The notes beneath the pieces are model-generated. The model was not told where the DNA came from and made no database searches. It was given only the letters and a program-made list of their open reading frames with translations. The position numbers and the translations under genes are program-made. From Adiantum capillus-veneris (taxonomy: Eukaryota > Streptophyta > Polypodiopsida > Polypodiales > Pteridaceae): DNA of 64,000 nt. The stretch spans positions 82,517,525 through 82,581,524 of the forward strand of contig CM043958.1 in assembly GCA_014529385.2 (NCBI GenBank), written 5' to 3'. Below, one piece after another: positions 9,901-19,213 of this stretch; positions within the stretch are counted from its first letter, which is position 1; each line of letters opens with the position of its first letter.

Positions 9901-11468
9901 TGTAACATTTAATGGCCTAAAATCTTTTGTGTAGCGGAATTTAGCATGAACATAGTGGGCATTTCATTAGAGTTGATTCCTAATGAGAATTACAAGAGTG
10001 CTTGGGTGGAGAGAGCAACAAAAAGCATAACACCTAGTTAGATAGCATCGACAATACTTTCAAAAGAGAGAGCAATTAAGCTATTGACAACAGTTGAGGA
10101 CCGGATTTGCATGGAGCCGGTCCCCCCTCCAAAAGGCTTTGTATTATGGTTTCTCCCATCAAGAGAGACATTGTACAATACAATTCTTTGTGTTCCTTCA
10201 AGACTAGCTAGTGCAATGAAGATGGAAGCTTCATACACCAAGCAAAACACTTAATCAAACACAACTTGAATTATCCCCGTTCTCAGACCCAAGACCTCAC
10301 ACACCTTCGAAGATGGTGAGAGCTAGCAGGGTATGAGAGTAGATTGAGAGAAAAAAGAAGTATCTTACGAGAAAGAAGTACATCTCCTCACATAATCACT
10401 CATATTAGCATAGCTTAGCTTAGTAATTAGCTTGGTAGAGAAGATGAGCATGCATTGAAGCTTGGCTCTTGGTTGGATTTGCATCCACATGCCAAGAGAG
10501 TGTTGATGTAGGCTTCTATCTCACAAGCTTGGAGTAGGTGATGAGCTCTCCATTAAAGCTTGGGAGGAGATAGAGTATTTTCCCTTCACACATGGTCAAG
10601 TGTGAGAGTGTGTGTGTCAATGCCAAGCAAAAATCAGCCCCCCCCCTCTCTTGGGCGAGCCCTAGCTGCTAAATAAGTCTGGCTTTTGCCTCATTGGACC
10701 TCCCCAGGTCAAGCCAATAGGGATTAAGCAGCATAAGTGATAGCCTTCTGACATGTGTCCCCCTTTCCCCTTTTGTGAGAGCTTTAGGTAATTAAATAAT
10801 TAAACTAAACTCTCATTGGACCCCTTTGCCTCCTGGCCAATAGGAATCAGGCAAGCCATGGGGCTCCTGAATGCTCATTGGACCCTTTGGGAGACTGCCC
10901 AATAGTCTTCTAGGACACTTAATTCTTATTGGTTTCTTTTATTAAATGTTTTTAAATTAATTAAACTAGATTTACTCTAGCTTAATTCTCATTGGTCCAC
11001 TTCAAGGGTCTTCCAATAGGAATTGGGCACACCTTGTGGGCATCTGGCCTAGGGAACTGACATGTGTCCCTCATTCCCTTTGTGTAAAGGGAGCCTGTGT
11101 GTGTGTGTGTGGCTTTCTCTCTCATCCCCTAGCTTTGGGGCTCGCCCCCTCCCATGTAGGGATATGCAAAGACTTTTAGGGCACACACTAAGCATCCAAT
11201 TTTCCCTATGGTTGACCTTTGGACACAACCTTTGAATTTTGGAACCTTAGCATTTTGGAAGTCTTAATGGGCTGAACCTTAGGGTCTTTTTGGCCCATTG
11301 TTTCACATGGCTCTTTTGCAGATGGCCCCCCCTTTGGATCCCTACTGTGGCCGGTCTGCTAACTTAACCAATATTCTATCTTTTTCTCCCTTGGCACTTC
11401 CCCACATTAAATGATCAGTTTAATATGAGAAAATCATTTAGGAGAATTAGATATTGATTATTATGACA
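9901..11468 (-). repeat. G1 LTR, right copy (5' LTR of the element)
   Basis: A 1568-bp LTR nearly identical to 2656-4247. It should carry the promoter for the gag-pol transcript. The CCAAT inverted pairs are conserved. Confidence 0.93.
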
Positions 11469-11473
11469 ACATG
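11469..11473. repeat. Target-site duplication of G1 (right)
   Basis: ACATG, identical to 2651-2655. Confidence 0.92.
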
Positions 11474-11920
11474 ACTCAAACAGAAAAGTGAAATATGACT
11501 CAAAACACGATACGACTCAAAACACAACTGCTGACTCAACTCAATGGAACTCGACAAGCTCAAAGAACCATACAACTCTGGCTGACAACACACACAGCTC
11601 CAAGCTCAGGATTCAAGGTACAAAGGGGTTGCCAAGGCTCCAGTGTGTAGGGAGAGTGCAAGTGGCGTGCAGAACTCTCGACTCCCGACTCAGGACTCGA
11701 GACTCAATGCTAAACCATACAAAGTGGATGATGATGCGTACCACGACTGGAACCAACCACTCATATGTATCTCCTAAAGAGCCACCAACAGCTGGCAGAT
11801 ATCCCAATCCAGCTAAGCCTATCTCCTAACTGAGGTGGTAATGATCTGCCCACGGTGTCCACTGGACCACCACCCGTAACACTTGCCACGTGTCACTGCC
11901 CATGAGAGAGTTCGTCCAAT
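11474..11920. other. Non-coding, GACTC-rich stretch
   Basis: Many scattered GACTCAAA/GACTCGA words (about 11472-11710) suggest a decayed simple repeat. The one open frame (11488-11829) is Thr/Ser/Asn-rich with no recognisable domain and I do not support it as a gene. Confidence 0.5.
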
Positions 11921-12040
11921 GTGAACTCCTGACTAACTGTGACCAGCTGAACTAACTCTCTGTCCTGCACCAGTGACACTGTGAACTCCTGACTAACTGT
12001 GACCAACTGAACTAACTCTCTATCCTGCACTAGTGACACT
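11921..12040. repeat. 60-bp tandem duplication
   Basis: Two adjacent 60-base copies (11921-11980, 11981-12040) beginning GTGAACTCCTGACTAACTGT and differing at about four positions. Confidence 0.9.
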
Positions 12041-12384
12041 GTAGCCCTGCTACAGGTTGCCTGCCACAAGACCACTCACCATCCCGGTGAGAGAGAACAT
12101 TGAAACCATAGAGAACAGTGAAACAAGCAGAATACTTTGACTGAGGAAGGTGATGTTTGGAGAAGATTTTGAGTTCCTAAATGGAAGGTATCAATGAAGC
12201 AATGTAGATATTTGCAAGATATGCTGAAGAAGGAATAACATCGCCTCAATGTGGTAAGTTGTCCACAAGGTAGAAACTGAAGACTAACCAAGATGAACCA
12301 AGTCACCACGCTAGTGTAACCGTAGCCAAAAGAGCGAGTAATTAACTTGAATCCGCTTATAGCAGCTGCTTCGAACATGGATGG
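12041..12384. other. Unannotated stretch
   Basis: I see no gene, repeat or element end here. The minus-strand frame at 12076-12378 has no recognisable features. Confidence 0.5.
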
Positions 12385-12905
12385 TTGAGGGAAGGGTTGA
12401 GGGGGTGGATAGTGTGAATAGGGTGAGGGGAGAGAGAAGGGGTGGTAGGGGAAGGGTAGGTATAGACGAGGGGGAAGAAGGGATGGGTAGGGGCTAGGGC
12501 ACTAGGTAGAGGCGAGAGCACTAGGGGTGGGGAGGGGCGAGGAGGGAGGGAGGGATGTGTAGGGGCGAGGGTAGGGGGTGGTTAGGGGCAAGGGAGAGTT
12601 GAGGGGGTGGGTAGGGGCGAGGATAGAGTTAGGGGTGGGTAGGGGCAAGGGGGGAGGGAGGGGGTGGGTAGGGGCGAGGGTAGATTTAGGAGTGGGTAGG
12701 GTCGAGGAGGGAGGTAGGGGGTGGGTAGGGGTGAGGGGATAGGCCGAGAGGTGTCTAGAGAGGGGCCGGGGGAGGGGGTGGGTAGGGGCGAGGAGGGAGG
12801 GAGGGGTAGTGAGGGGCGAGGAGAGGGGGAGGGGGTGGTAGGGACCGGGGGCCGGGGGGGGGAGAGAGGGGTAGTGAGGGGGGCGAGGGTAGAGGGGTGT
12901 AGTAG
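12385..12905. repeat. G-rich minisatellite (GGGGTGGGTAGGGGCGAGG-like)
   Basis: About 520 bases made almost only of G, A and T on the plus strand. Degenerate units are related to GGGTGGGTAGGGGCGAGG and GGGAGGGAGGG. Every frame is open because there are almost no stops; the Pro-rich minus-strand translations are artefacts. Runs of three or more G at short intervals make it a strong candidate for G-quadruplex formation. Confidence 0.85.
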
Positions 12906-13106
12906 GAGATGGCACTCCAAATTATTATCAAGGAGCAGAGAGATATCATGAGCAGGGAATTCATAAGCTTGGAATCAACACATTTTTTTGTTGTATGCCG
13001 TCTTGAGGAAGCTCTGTGAAGGAGATTTCGCTAGACACAGAGGAGAGCTTTGTTCTGGTTTGAGAAGCAGACACCAATGGGTCTGATGTTGAGGGGGGTT
13101 GAACTC

Positions 13107-14234
13107 CTATAGAGGAGATTTCTTTCCGCTTCTATGATTCTTCATAGGCTCACCAAATCCAAAGGCTTCCACCAAGGGCGCATGGGGAGTAGCCTCTGTG
13201 ACCTTCAACCTTTGAGCTGGCTTAGGTGGCTCATTAGGTTTAATTACTATGGAAACATTGGAAGAGGGTGTGCCTTCAGGCAAAGAGTGAATTGAGACTC
13301 CATAACAAGGCATAGAATTGGTAGCGTCCAAACACTCCAACAAATCCTCGTCTGACCCGTCAGGTGGAGTAGGCTGTTCCAATTCAAGGCTGGTTTCCAG
13401 GGACAAAGAACTATATTGCACAACAGGATCCATGCCTCCTTCTAGGCGAATGGGTTGCATCGGGGAGCCAGGAGTATGTATCCACATGGCATCGTTTCCC
13501 CAATCATGAAGTGCTTTAGTGTGTCGCAGCCATGGTCTACTGATGAGCAAGGGAAATCCGCCCTCAACCTGGGGAAGACGAACCACAACAAAATATAAGT
13601 TAAAAGTAAAGTCTTGTACCTGCAGAGGCACATTGTCCAGTAGCCCACTGGGTAGGTCGGCCAATGTAACTGTGCGAGTAGGTTGTAGACCTATAGCAAA
13701 ATCAGGCATCAGGTTGATGCCAGATCCACCATCCACTATCACTCCTGAGAAGTGCCACCCCAAGATGGACACGGTGAGACGAGGATTTCTATAATCAGTG
13801 AGGGGAGAAGCGGGATGGGATATCATATAGGACTCTGATGGTTGCACAGGGAGGTGCCCGCCACTAGGACCTGCTCCGGGGTAAAGGGATTGAATAACTG
13901 CAAGGGTGTCACTTCTGAAACTCGCATCTAGCCGCAGCATGTCATAGAGGGACACTTGTTGGAAGGTGTTCTTCAAGACTGTCTCCGTGGTGTAAGCTTT
14001 TCTTGTTCTACCAGTGGTTTCTCTGGTACTTGATCTTCTGTAGATCTGAAACTGCTTCCAAGAAGGCTCATCAATATCGGAGAGCAAAGACTTGGATTCT
14101 TGCTTGTCACTAGGTGATGGTTTGTCAACAGCTGAAGGCAAGGTATCCATTGTTGTGAGAATGTGTGGGGGAGTTGAACGTGTTGGAATGCTAAGACTGA
14201 GAGCGGCTCTCTGGGCCCGAGTGAGGACTCCCAC
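13107..14234 (-). CDS. Retropepsin-like ORF of retroelement origin (375 aa)
   Basis: An uninterrupted frame with an aspartic protease signature GVIVDGGSGINLMP around residue 170 and a second conserved stretch PLLISRPWLRHTKALHDWG near residue 235. The pair resembles plant Ty3 proteases, and the nested element N1 has SSVILDGGARVNIM and GMLLGCPWLRTT in the same order. The first 130 residues are polar and unrecognised. There is no RT, integrase or LTR next to it, so it is either a solitary fragment or a captured protease. The start MGVLTRAQ is the first ATG but the frame may be open upstream. The function is an inference from motifs only. Confidence 0.5.
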   Translation of the reverse strand: MGVLTRAQRAALSLSIPTRSTPPHILTTMDTLPSAVDKPSPSDKQESKSLLSDIDEPSWKQFQIYRRSSTRETTGRTRKAYTTETVLKNTFQQVSLYDMLRLDASFRSDTLAVIQSLYPGAGPSGGHLPVQPSESYMISHPASPLTDYRNPRLTVSILGWHFSGVIVDGGSGINLMPDFAIGLQPTRTVTLADLPSGLLDNVPLQVQDFTFNLYFVVVRLPQVEGGFPLLISRPWLRHTKALHDWGNDAMWIHTPGSPMQPIRLEGGMDPVVQYSSLSLETSLELEQPTPPDGSDEDLLECLDATNSMPCYGVSIHSLPEGTPSSNVSIVIKPNEPPKPAQRLKVTEATPHAPLVEAFGFGEPMKNHRSGKKSPL

Positions 14235-14432
14235 TGGCTCCTCTACGGGAAAACATATATTTTTCTTTCTTTATATTCAAATTACAAGTTGTCCTTGATC
14301 CATCGATGCTCACTACTCAGTGATCTATAGCCTCAATCGAAGAGCACGAAGCCCTCTATGCATTGATGTAAACATAGAATTTTTTTTTGTAATGGAAGGA
14401 TTTTCTGTAACAGCATCTCAGAACTGAAAAAT

Positions 14433-15366
14433 TTGTCAAAACTTTTCGTTTTTATTGCCGACTTGAAGGCAATGTCAGACAAAACCCGCAAGGGTGGAAA
14501 ATCCACACTCGCCATGGAGAATGATGCAAAATCTCCAAGGAATTTGGATGCTAATCTAACCACATCATCTACAACAACGGAAGCAATGATCATGGCTTAC
14601 TTGATCTCATTGCAAGAAACCGGCAACAAGCAAGGTGAAGAGTTGCGCGCACTTGCAATGGAGAATGAGCACCTCAAGAAGGTTCTTGAAATGCAAACAA
14701 CACACTTGATGCATCTTGAGAATGAAGTTCAAGAATGTAAACGCTCTCTTGTTGACATGAATGTATTGAAAGAGCGCTTGAGCAAAGTTGAGAGTGATCA
14801 TGTATTGAAAGAGGAAATGATAGATAGAATACGACATGATGTATGTGAGATGAGAAATGCATCCAAATCATGGGCTGATATATGTAAGGATAATGTGGTT
14901 TCTACATCTCCTATCACGCAAGCCGTTGTCCAAGCAAAGAATGTAGAGAATGTGGACACCCAAGAATTGTAAGAACGACAAAAACACTCAAAGAACATCG
15001 TCATTCATGGAATCAAGGAGGAAAGCATGGAAACACCCCAATCTCTTGCAGTTGCTATTGAAGAGTTTTTTGCTACACACTTTGGCATGTCATGAGGTAA
15101 AGACAAAGATCATCCTTGACAATAGTTGGATCTACCTCAAAGGAACGGGTTGTAATGTATATGAGGATCGCACTCTTATTCAACAAAATGTACATCGCAA
15201 AGCATATGAGGAAAGAAGCAAGAAGGTTAAGGTGTCATCTCAAGAAGAAAATCCACTTGAGGGGGAAGAATACGAAGCTAGATTTTTGAGTGAGCTTTTT
15301 GTCCATGGAGTGAGCTTCTTTCTATGGCTTCACAAAAATAGCTCGCTTAGCAAACATTTTTCCTGA
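14433..15366 (+). pseudogene. LINE ORF1-like relic (coiled coil plus RNA-binding-like part)
   Basis: The first segment (14433-14972, 179 codons) is a Glu/Lys/Leu-rich coiled coil of about 75 residues ending in SWADICKDN. Read with one frame change near 14970, it continues ERQKHSKNIVIHGIKEE and AVAIEEFFATHFGM. A further change gives IYLKGTGCNVYEDRTLIQQ and RKAYEERSKKVK. A coiled coil followed by 'NIVIHGI', '...FF...' and 'V.ED.T..QQ......R' fits the layout of L1-type ORF1 proteins, but I cannot prove it by eye. At least two frameshifts make it a pseudogene. No endonuclease or RT of a LINE follows. Confidence 0.4.
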
Positions 15367-15422
15367 GCTCCTTGTCCACGGAGCGAGCTTTTTTCTATGG
15401 CTTCTTCAAAAGAGCTCTCTTT
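15291..15422. repeat. 73-bp tandem duplication
   Basis: TGAGCTTTTTGTCCATGGAG... (from 15291) recurs as TGAGCTCCTTGTCCACGGAG... (from 15364), with several mismatches over about 58 bases. Confidence 0.7.
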
Positions 15423-15660
15423 GCCCAACATCTAAGGGTTTCGGGCATCTGACCAACTTGACACTAAACATACCTTTTCAACACTCTGAAAACATGCAAT
15501 CCACAGGCTTCATTCGCCAAGGGAACCACTCCTTGCTCGCCAATGAAAGGAATGTGCATTTTGTATGAAATCCGTTGCATTGTTTTGTCAACTCTTGGAG
15601 CCACGACGACCCAAAAACAGCTAGATCATTGGTGTGTGTTGTGAAGAGTGTCGTGTAGTG

Positions 15661-15846
15661 TGAAACGCATGCGTGGTGCTGTGTGTGTGGGAAGGGGAAG
15701 AAGGAGAAGGAGTCAAGGTCTGCGGGTGTAGCAATACTCAAGATGAGTTGTCCCTTATTCTTTGTATATGTAAATAAGGTGGTCAATGGGGGGGCACCCA
15801 TAGCTTGGGTGGGCGAGCAAGGCACAGAGGCCTTTACCCCAACAAT
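15661..15846 (-). repeat. Diverged Ty1/copia LTR end (old element)
   Basis: The segment ends GGCCTTTACCCCAACA and is followed by ATATCCAACTTAAAGAC. The intact copia element has GGGCTTTATACCCCAACA followed by ACCTCCCACTTAAAGTC at the same place (LTR end plus polypurine tract). This points to the 3' LTR of an older relative on the minus strand. The left end of this LTR is not clear. Confidence 0.35.
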
Positions 15847-17049
15847 ATCCAACTTAAAGACGAATGTGCCCATAAGTAGGTCCTACTAGCTAAACTACTA
15901 GTATGTACAAGAAAACAGGTGAGAGACTCTCTCAACCTACGTCCATTGGCTCACTCAATTGATCTAAATGCAGCCGTATCGGCTCTAGGGATAGGCAAGC
16001 GTGCATACCCACGCTAGAGCCTATATGTAAATCCCGCAAACTACTATGTATGGTCTACAAAACTCCATTATGCATCATGCTAGTTTCAGTCATCATATGA
16101 CTGAAAATTGTTGCAAATGCTCCCACTGCGGTTGCTAGGTCGAGCCTTGACACTAGTACATTGTACATGAGATCCCCAAATGCTGACAAAATCTGCACAA
16201 AACTAGTTGTCCTAGCCTCCCTGTGCTATCTGCATGTATTGTATCATAAAGACTATCCATCACGTATGGATGTGTCATCATCGACACTAGGATGTCTATG
16301 TCCCTCTCACCCATAGGCATAACCATGTGTCTCGGCATCAACTCATTAGCCTCTAGCATAAGCAATCAAAGAGCTCCATGTCCGTCATCTCTGCCTGTGT
16401 CTCTAGGGAGTAGACTCACTATACCTTTGCCTGCACAAACTCTGACAAAATTTCTTGTGTCTCAGTAGAGCATTGCCACTCTACATCTATCTCTATAGAG
16501 TCTACTAGCATGTCCTGTATAGCTAAATGCTCTGTCTCATGAGCATGGTGGAGCTCACCTACAAAGGAGACACATCTTGTCTCTTTCTCAAAGCATGCTA
16601 GGAACAAAACAAAAACCATGCCGTCTCAAACCTCAGATACATGCATAGGATATACCAAGCCATTGTGGGCTCCCCTGGAAATCACTAAGGATTCACAATC
16701 TATCTCAAAAGCCTGCTCTCTAAGCAGTGTCTGACACCCAAAATTGGCTAGCCGTCTCACTGAAATCAAGATTTTTCTAAGCTTAGGAACATAACGTACA
16801 TATCATAGCGTATATGATGCACCACTAGGCAATGACAAGCAAACATCTCCTGCATCTGCAATGCCAAACGCCGAACCATCGGCCAAGTGTAGTTAATCAA
16901 AGCTCCCACTAGAGAAGGTGCTAAACCACTTACGATGTGGTGAGACGTGGAAAACGGCATCCTCATCTAGCAACCAACGAGGAGAAGTGTCACCTCTCAA
17001 AGACATGTAAGCAGGAGGAACGTTAAAGGCAAATTTGACATCACTGTGA
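15847..17049 (-). other. Decayed interior of an old Ty1-like element
   Basis: Between the old LTR end and the young copia element the minus strand has several short open stretches (16153-16365, 16419-16619, 16766-16966) with no recognisable domain. Most likely degraded retroelement sequence. The same layer seems to resume at 22608-22789, 32976-33000 and after 34589, because the younger elements interrupt it. Confidence 0.3.
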
Positions 17050-17241
17050 TGAAGGAGTACGAGCGGAAGTGCGACGCGAGAGAGAGTGCGAGAAGAAGAG
17101 CACGACGATATGGTGAACTCGCTCTACTGTAATGTGTAGAGCATAGTGAGTTCTTATTAGGTTTTTACAAAATAATATGTGTACATACCTGGCGGCCCGC
17201 CCACTTACCTGGGCGACCACATTGGGCTTTATACCCCAACA
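17050..17241 (-). repeat. C1 left LTR (3' LTR of the element)
   Basis: 192 bp with TG...CA ends, preceded by TGTGA. The element's own strand next to it (17242-17255) reads CTTTAAGTGGGAGGT, the probable polypurine tract. Confidence 0.93.
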
Positions 17242-17255
17242 ACCTCCCACTTAAA
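17242..17255 (-). promoter_or_regulatory. C1 polypurine tract
   Basis: The minus strand reads AAGTGGGAGGT directly before the 3' LTR. Confidence 0.7.
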
Positions 17256-17330
17256 GTCCAATGTGGTACTTTAAGTGTGAGAGAAGCTACTATACAAGCT
17301 AATATACAAGAGATGTAGAGAAGTGATGTA

Positions 17331-19193
17331 CTACCCTACACCTAACTGCTTACAAAAATGCGCAAAGCTCTCTGAGGGAAGTCCTTTTGTAAGTAGATCA
17401 GCAGGATTTTCTGTGGTGTGAACTTTGACAAGCTGAAGTTGCTTATCCTCGAGCATTTCCCTGATGAAATGATACTTCACATCCACATGCTTTGTGTTTG
17501 AGTGATAAACTGGATTGCGAGCCAATTGTATAGCACTTTGACTATCACAATATAACACAGGCATCTCTTCTTTGATTCCCAAATCTGTTACTAGTCGATT
17601 AAGCCAAATTGATTCTTTGCATGCCTCTGATGCTGCAACATATTCAGCCTCTGTAGTAGACTGAGTAACACAATCTTGTAATCTAGAACGCCATGATACT
17701 GCTCCACCAGCCAATGTAAAGACATACCCTGACATAGACCTTCGGTTGTCTAAGTCACCTGCATAATCTGAGTCTGTAAAACCCTTTACACTTAGCTCCT
17801 GACTCCCATAGCATATACGCATACTCTTTGTAGCTTTCAGGTATCTCAATATTCCTTTCACTGCCTCCCAATGTTTCTTGCCTGGGTTTGACATGTATTG
17901 ACTTACTACTCCCACTGCAAATGCAATGTCTGGGCGAGTAGCAATCATTGCATACATCAAACTACCCACTGCAGACGCATATGGAATCTTATCCATTTCA
18001 GCCTGTTCTTCCTCAGACACAGGACAATCTTGTTTGCTAAGTTTCACATATGGTGGCAATGGAACACTCAATGCCTTTCCCTTCTCCATATTGAAACGTT
18101 GCAAAACCTTGTCAATATACTCTGTTTGAGATAACCAAATCAACTTCTTTGATCTGTCTCTCTCAATGCGCATACCAAGTATATGACTTGCCTCACCCAT
18201 GTCTTTCATGTCAAACGATTTTGCCATCTTTGACTTCAAAGCTGAAATTTCTTCCAAGTGCTTGCTAGCAATCAACATGTCATCCACATACAAAATAAGG
18301 ATCAGCCAACTACCATCCTTAGCCTTCTTTGTATATAGACAGTGATCGAACTCACTACGTTTGTAGCCTTGAGAAAGCATAAACTTGTGGAATTTATGGT
18401 ACCATGCCCTCGGTGATTGTTTTAAGCCATAAGGACTCTTTAACAACTGGCATACCCAATCTTCCTTGCCTTTCTCAACAAACCCTTCTGGCTGCTGCAT
18501 GTAAATTTCCACATCTAAATCACCATGCAAGAACGCTATCTTGACATCCATTTGGTGCAACACCAAATCTAATATGGCAACCAATGCAAGAAAGCATCTC
18601 AATGTAGTCATCTTGACCACCGGAGAGAAGACTTCATCAAAGTCAATGCCTTGTTCTTGCTTAAAGCCCTTGGCAACAAGCCTTGCTTTGTACTTTGGCT
18701 GACTATCATGAGCGGTGATCTTATACCTGTAAACCCATTTACAAGGTAGAGCCTTTTTTCCTTGTGGTAATTTAACTAGCTTCCATGTCTTGTTTTTATG
18801 CAGAGCTGTCATCTCTGACTGCATGGCCAATTGCCAATTCCCGGAGTCCTTCATTTGCACTGCTTCCTTGTAACATGAAGGCTCATTGCAATCAGTCAAC
18901 ATGACATAGTTTATAGATGGAACAAACCTATCAGGAGGTCGCGTGACACGTCCAGATCTATGCACAATAGGTGGCTCAGGCTCAGCCACAACTTGTGGTT
19001 CCAATCTATCCTGTCCTTGCTCCTCTTGAGCCCTGACATTTTGTCTTGCACGTGCAGGTCCATCTTCTTGGAAGACAACTCTTCTAATCTCCTCAACCCT
19101 CTCTGGTTTAGAATGATATTTGGATTCATTAAAGTGAACATCATTGCTGCGGACAACCTTTCTAGATTCGGGATCCCAAAGTTTGTACCCCAT
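17331..19193 (-). CDS. C1 Pol, second part: reverse transcriptase and RNase H
   Basis: 620 codons continuing the polyprotein after the frameshift. It starts just after the integrase C-terminal region (YGNSGEMGYKLWDPESRKVV). RT motifs include KARLVAKGF, AFLHGDLDVEIYMQQPEGF (about 215-233) and the catalytic YVDD (about 301-304). RNase H follows with FTDSDYAGD (about 471), STTEAEY (about 511), YCDSQSAIQLA (about 547) and a KHVDVKYHFIREM motif (about 568). It ends in NPADLLTKGLP, typical for copia. All catalytic acidic residues that I can recognise are present. It is not a separate gene; it is out of frame with the first part because of a one-base deletion. Confidence 0.93.
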   Translation of the reverse strand: MGYKLWDPESRKVVRSNDVHFNESKYHSKPERVEEIRRVVFQEDGPARARQNVRAQEEQGQDRLEPQVVAEPEPPIVHRSGRVTRPPDRFVPSINYVMLTDCNEPSCYKEAVQMKDSGNWQLAMQSEMTALHKNKTWKLVKLPQGKKALPCKWVYRYKITAHDSQPKYKARLVAKGFKQEQGIDFDEVFSPVVKMTTLRCFLALVAILDLVLHQMDVKIAFLHGDLDVEIYMQQPEGFVEKGKEDWVCQLLKSPYGLKQSPRAWYHKFHKFMLSQGYKRSEFDHCLYTKKAKDGSWLILILYVDDMLIASKHLEEISALKSKMAKSFDMKDMGEASHILGMRIERDRSKKLIWLSQTEYIDKVLQRFNMEKGKALSVPLPPYVKLSKQDCPVSEEEQAEMDKIPYASAVGSLMYAMIATRPDIAFAVGVVSQYMSNPGKKHWEAVKGILRYLKATKSMRICYGSQELSVKGFTDSDYAGDLDNRRSMSGYVFTLAGGAVSWRSRLQDCVTQSTTEAEYVAASEACKESIWLNRLVTDLGIKEEMPVLYCDSQSAIQLARNPVYHSNTKHVDVKYHFIREMLEDKQLQLVKVHTTENPADLLTKGLPSESFAHFCKQLGVG

Positions 19194-19213
19194 CTCACCA
19201 GAATTACCATAGC

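Larger units (their letters stand above)
2656..11468 (-). mobile_element. Full-length Ty3 chromovirus (element G1)
   Basis: An 8.8-kb LTR retrotransposon transcribed right to left. The two LTRs (2656-4247 and 9901-11468) start TGTAACATTT and end TATGACA on the plus strand. They are flanked by a perfect 5-bp duplication ACATG (2651-2655, 11469-11473). The primer-binding site complements tRNA-iMet, a polypurine tract is present, and one open reading frame covers gag-pol. By eye the LTRs differ by about three substitutions, a 2-base (TG)n change and a 22-base duplication, so the insertion is recent. RNase H damage inside the ORF (see the CDS) suggests it cannot move on its own. A solo LTR of the same family is at 33001. 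Confidence 0.95.

Noticed and set aside
12502-12964. Pro-rich ORFs
   Set aside because: Artefacts of the G-rich array, which lacks stop codons in all frames.
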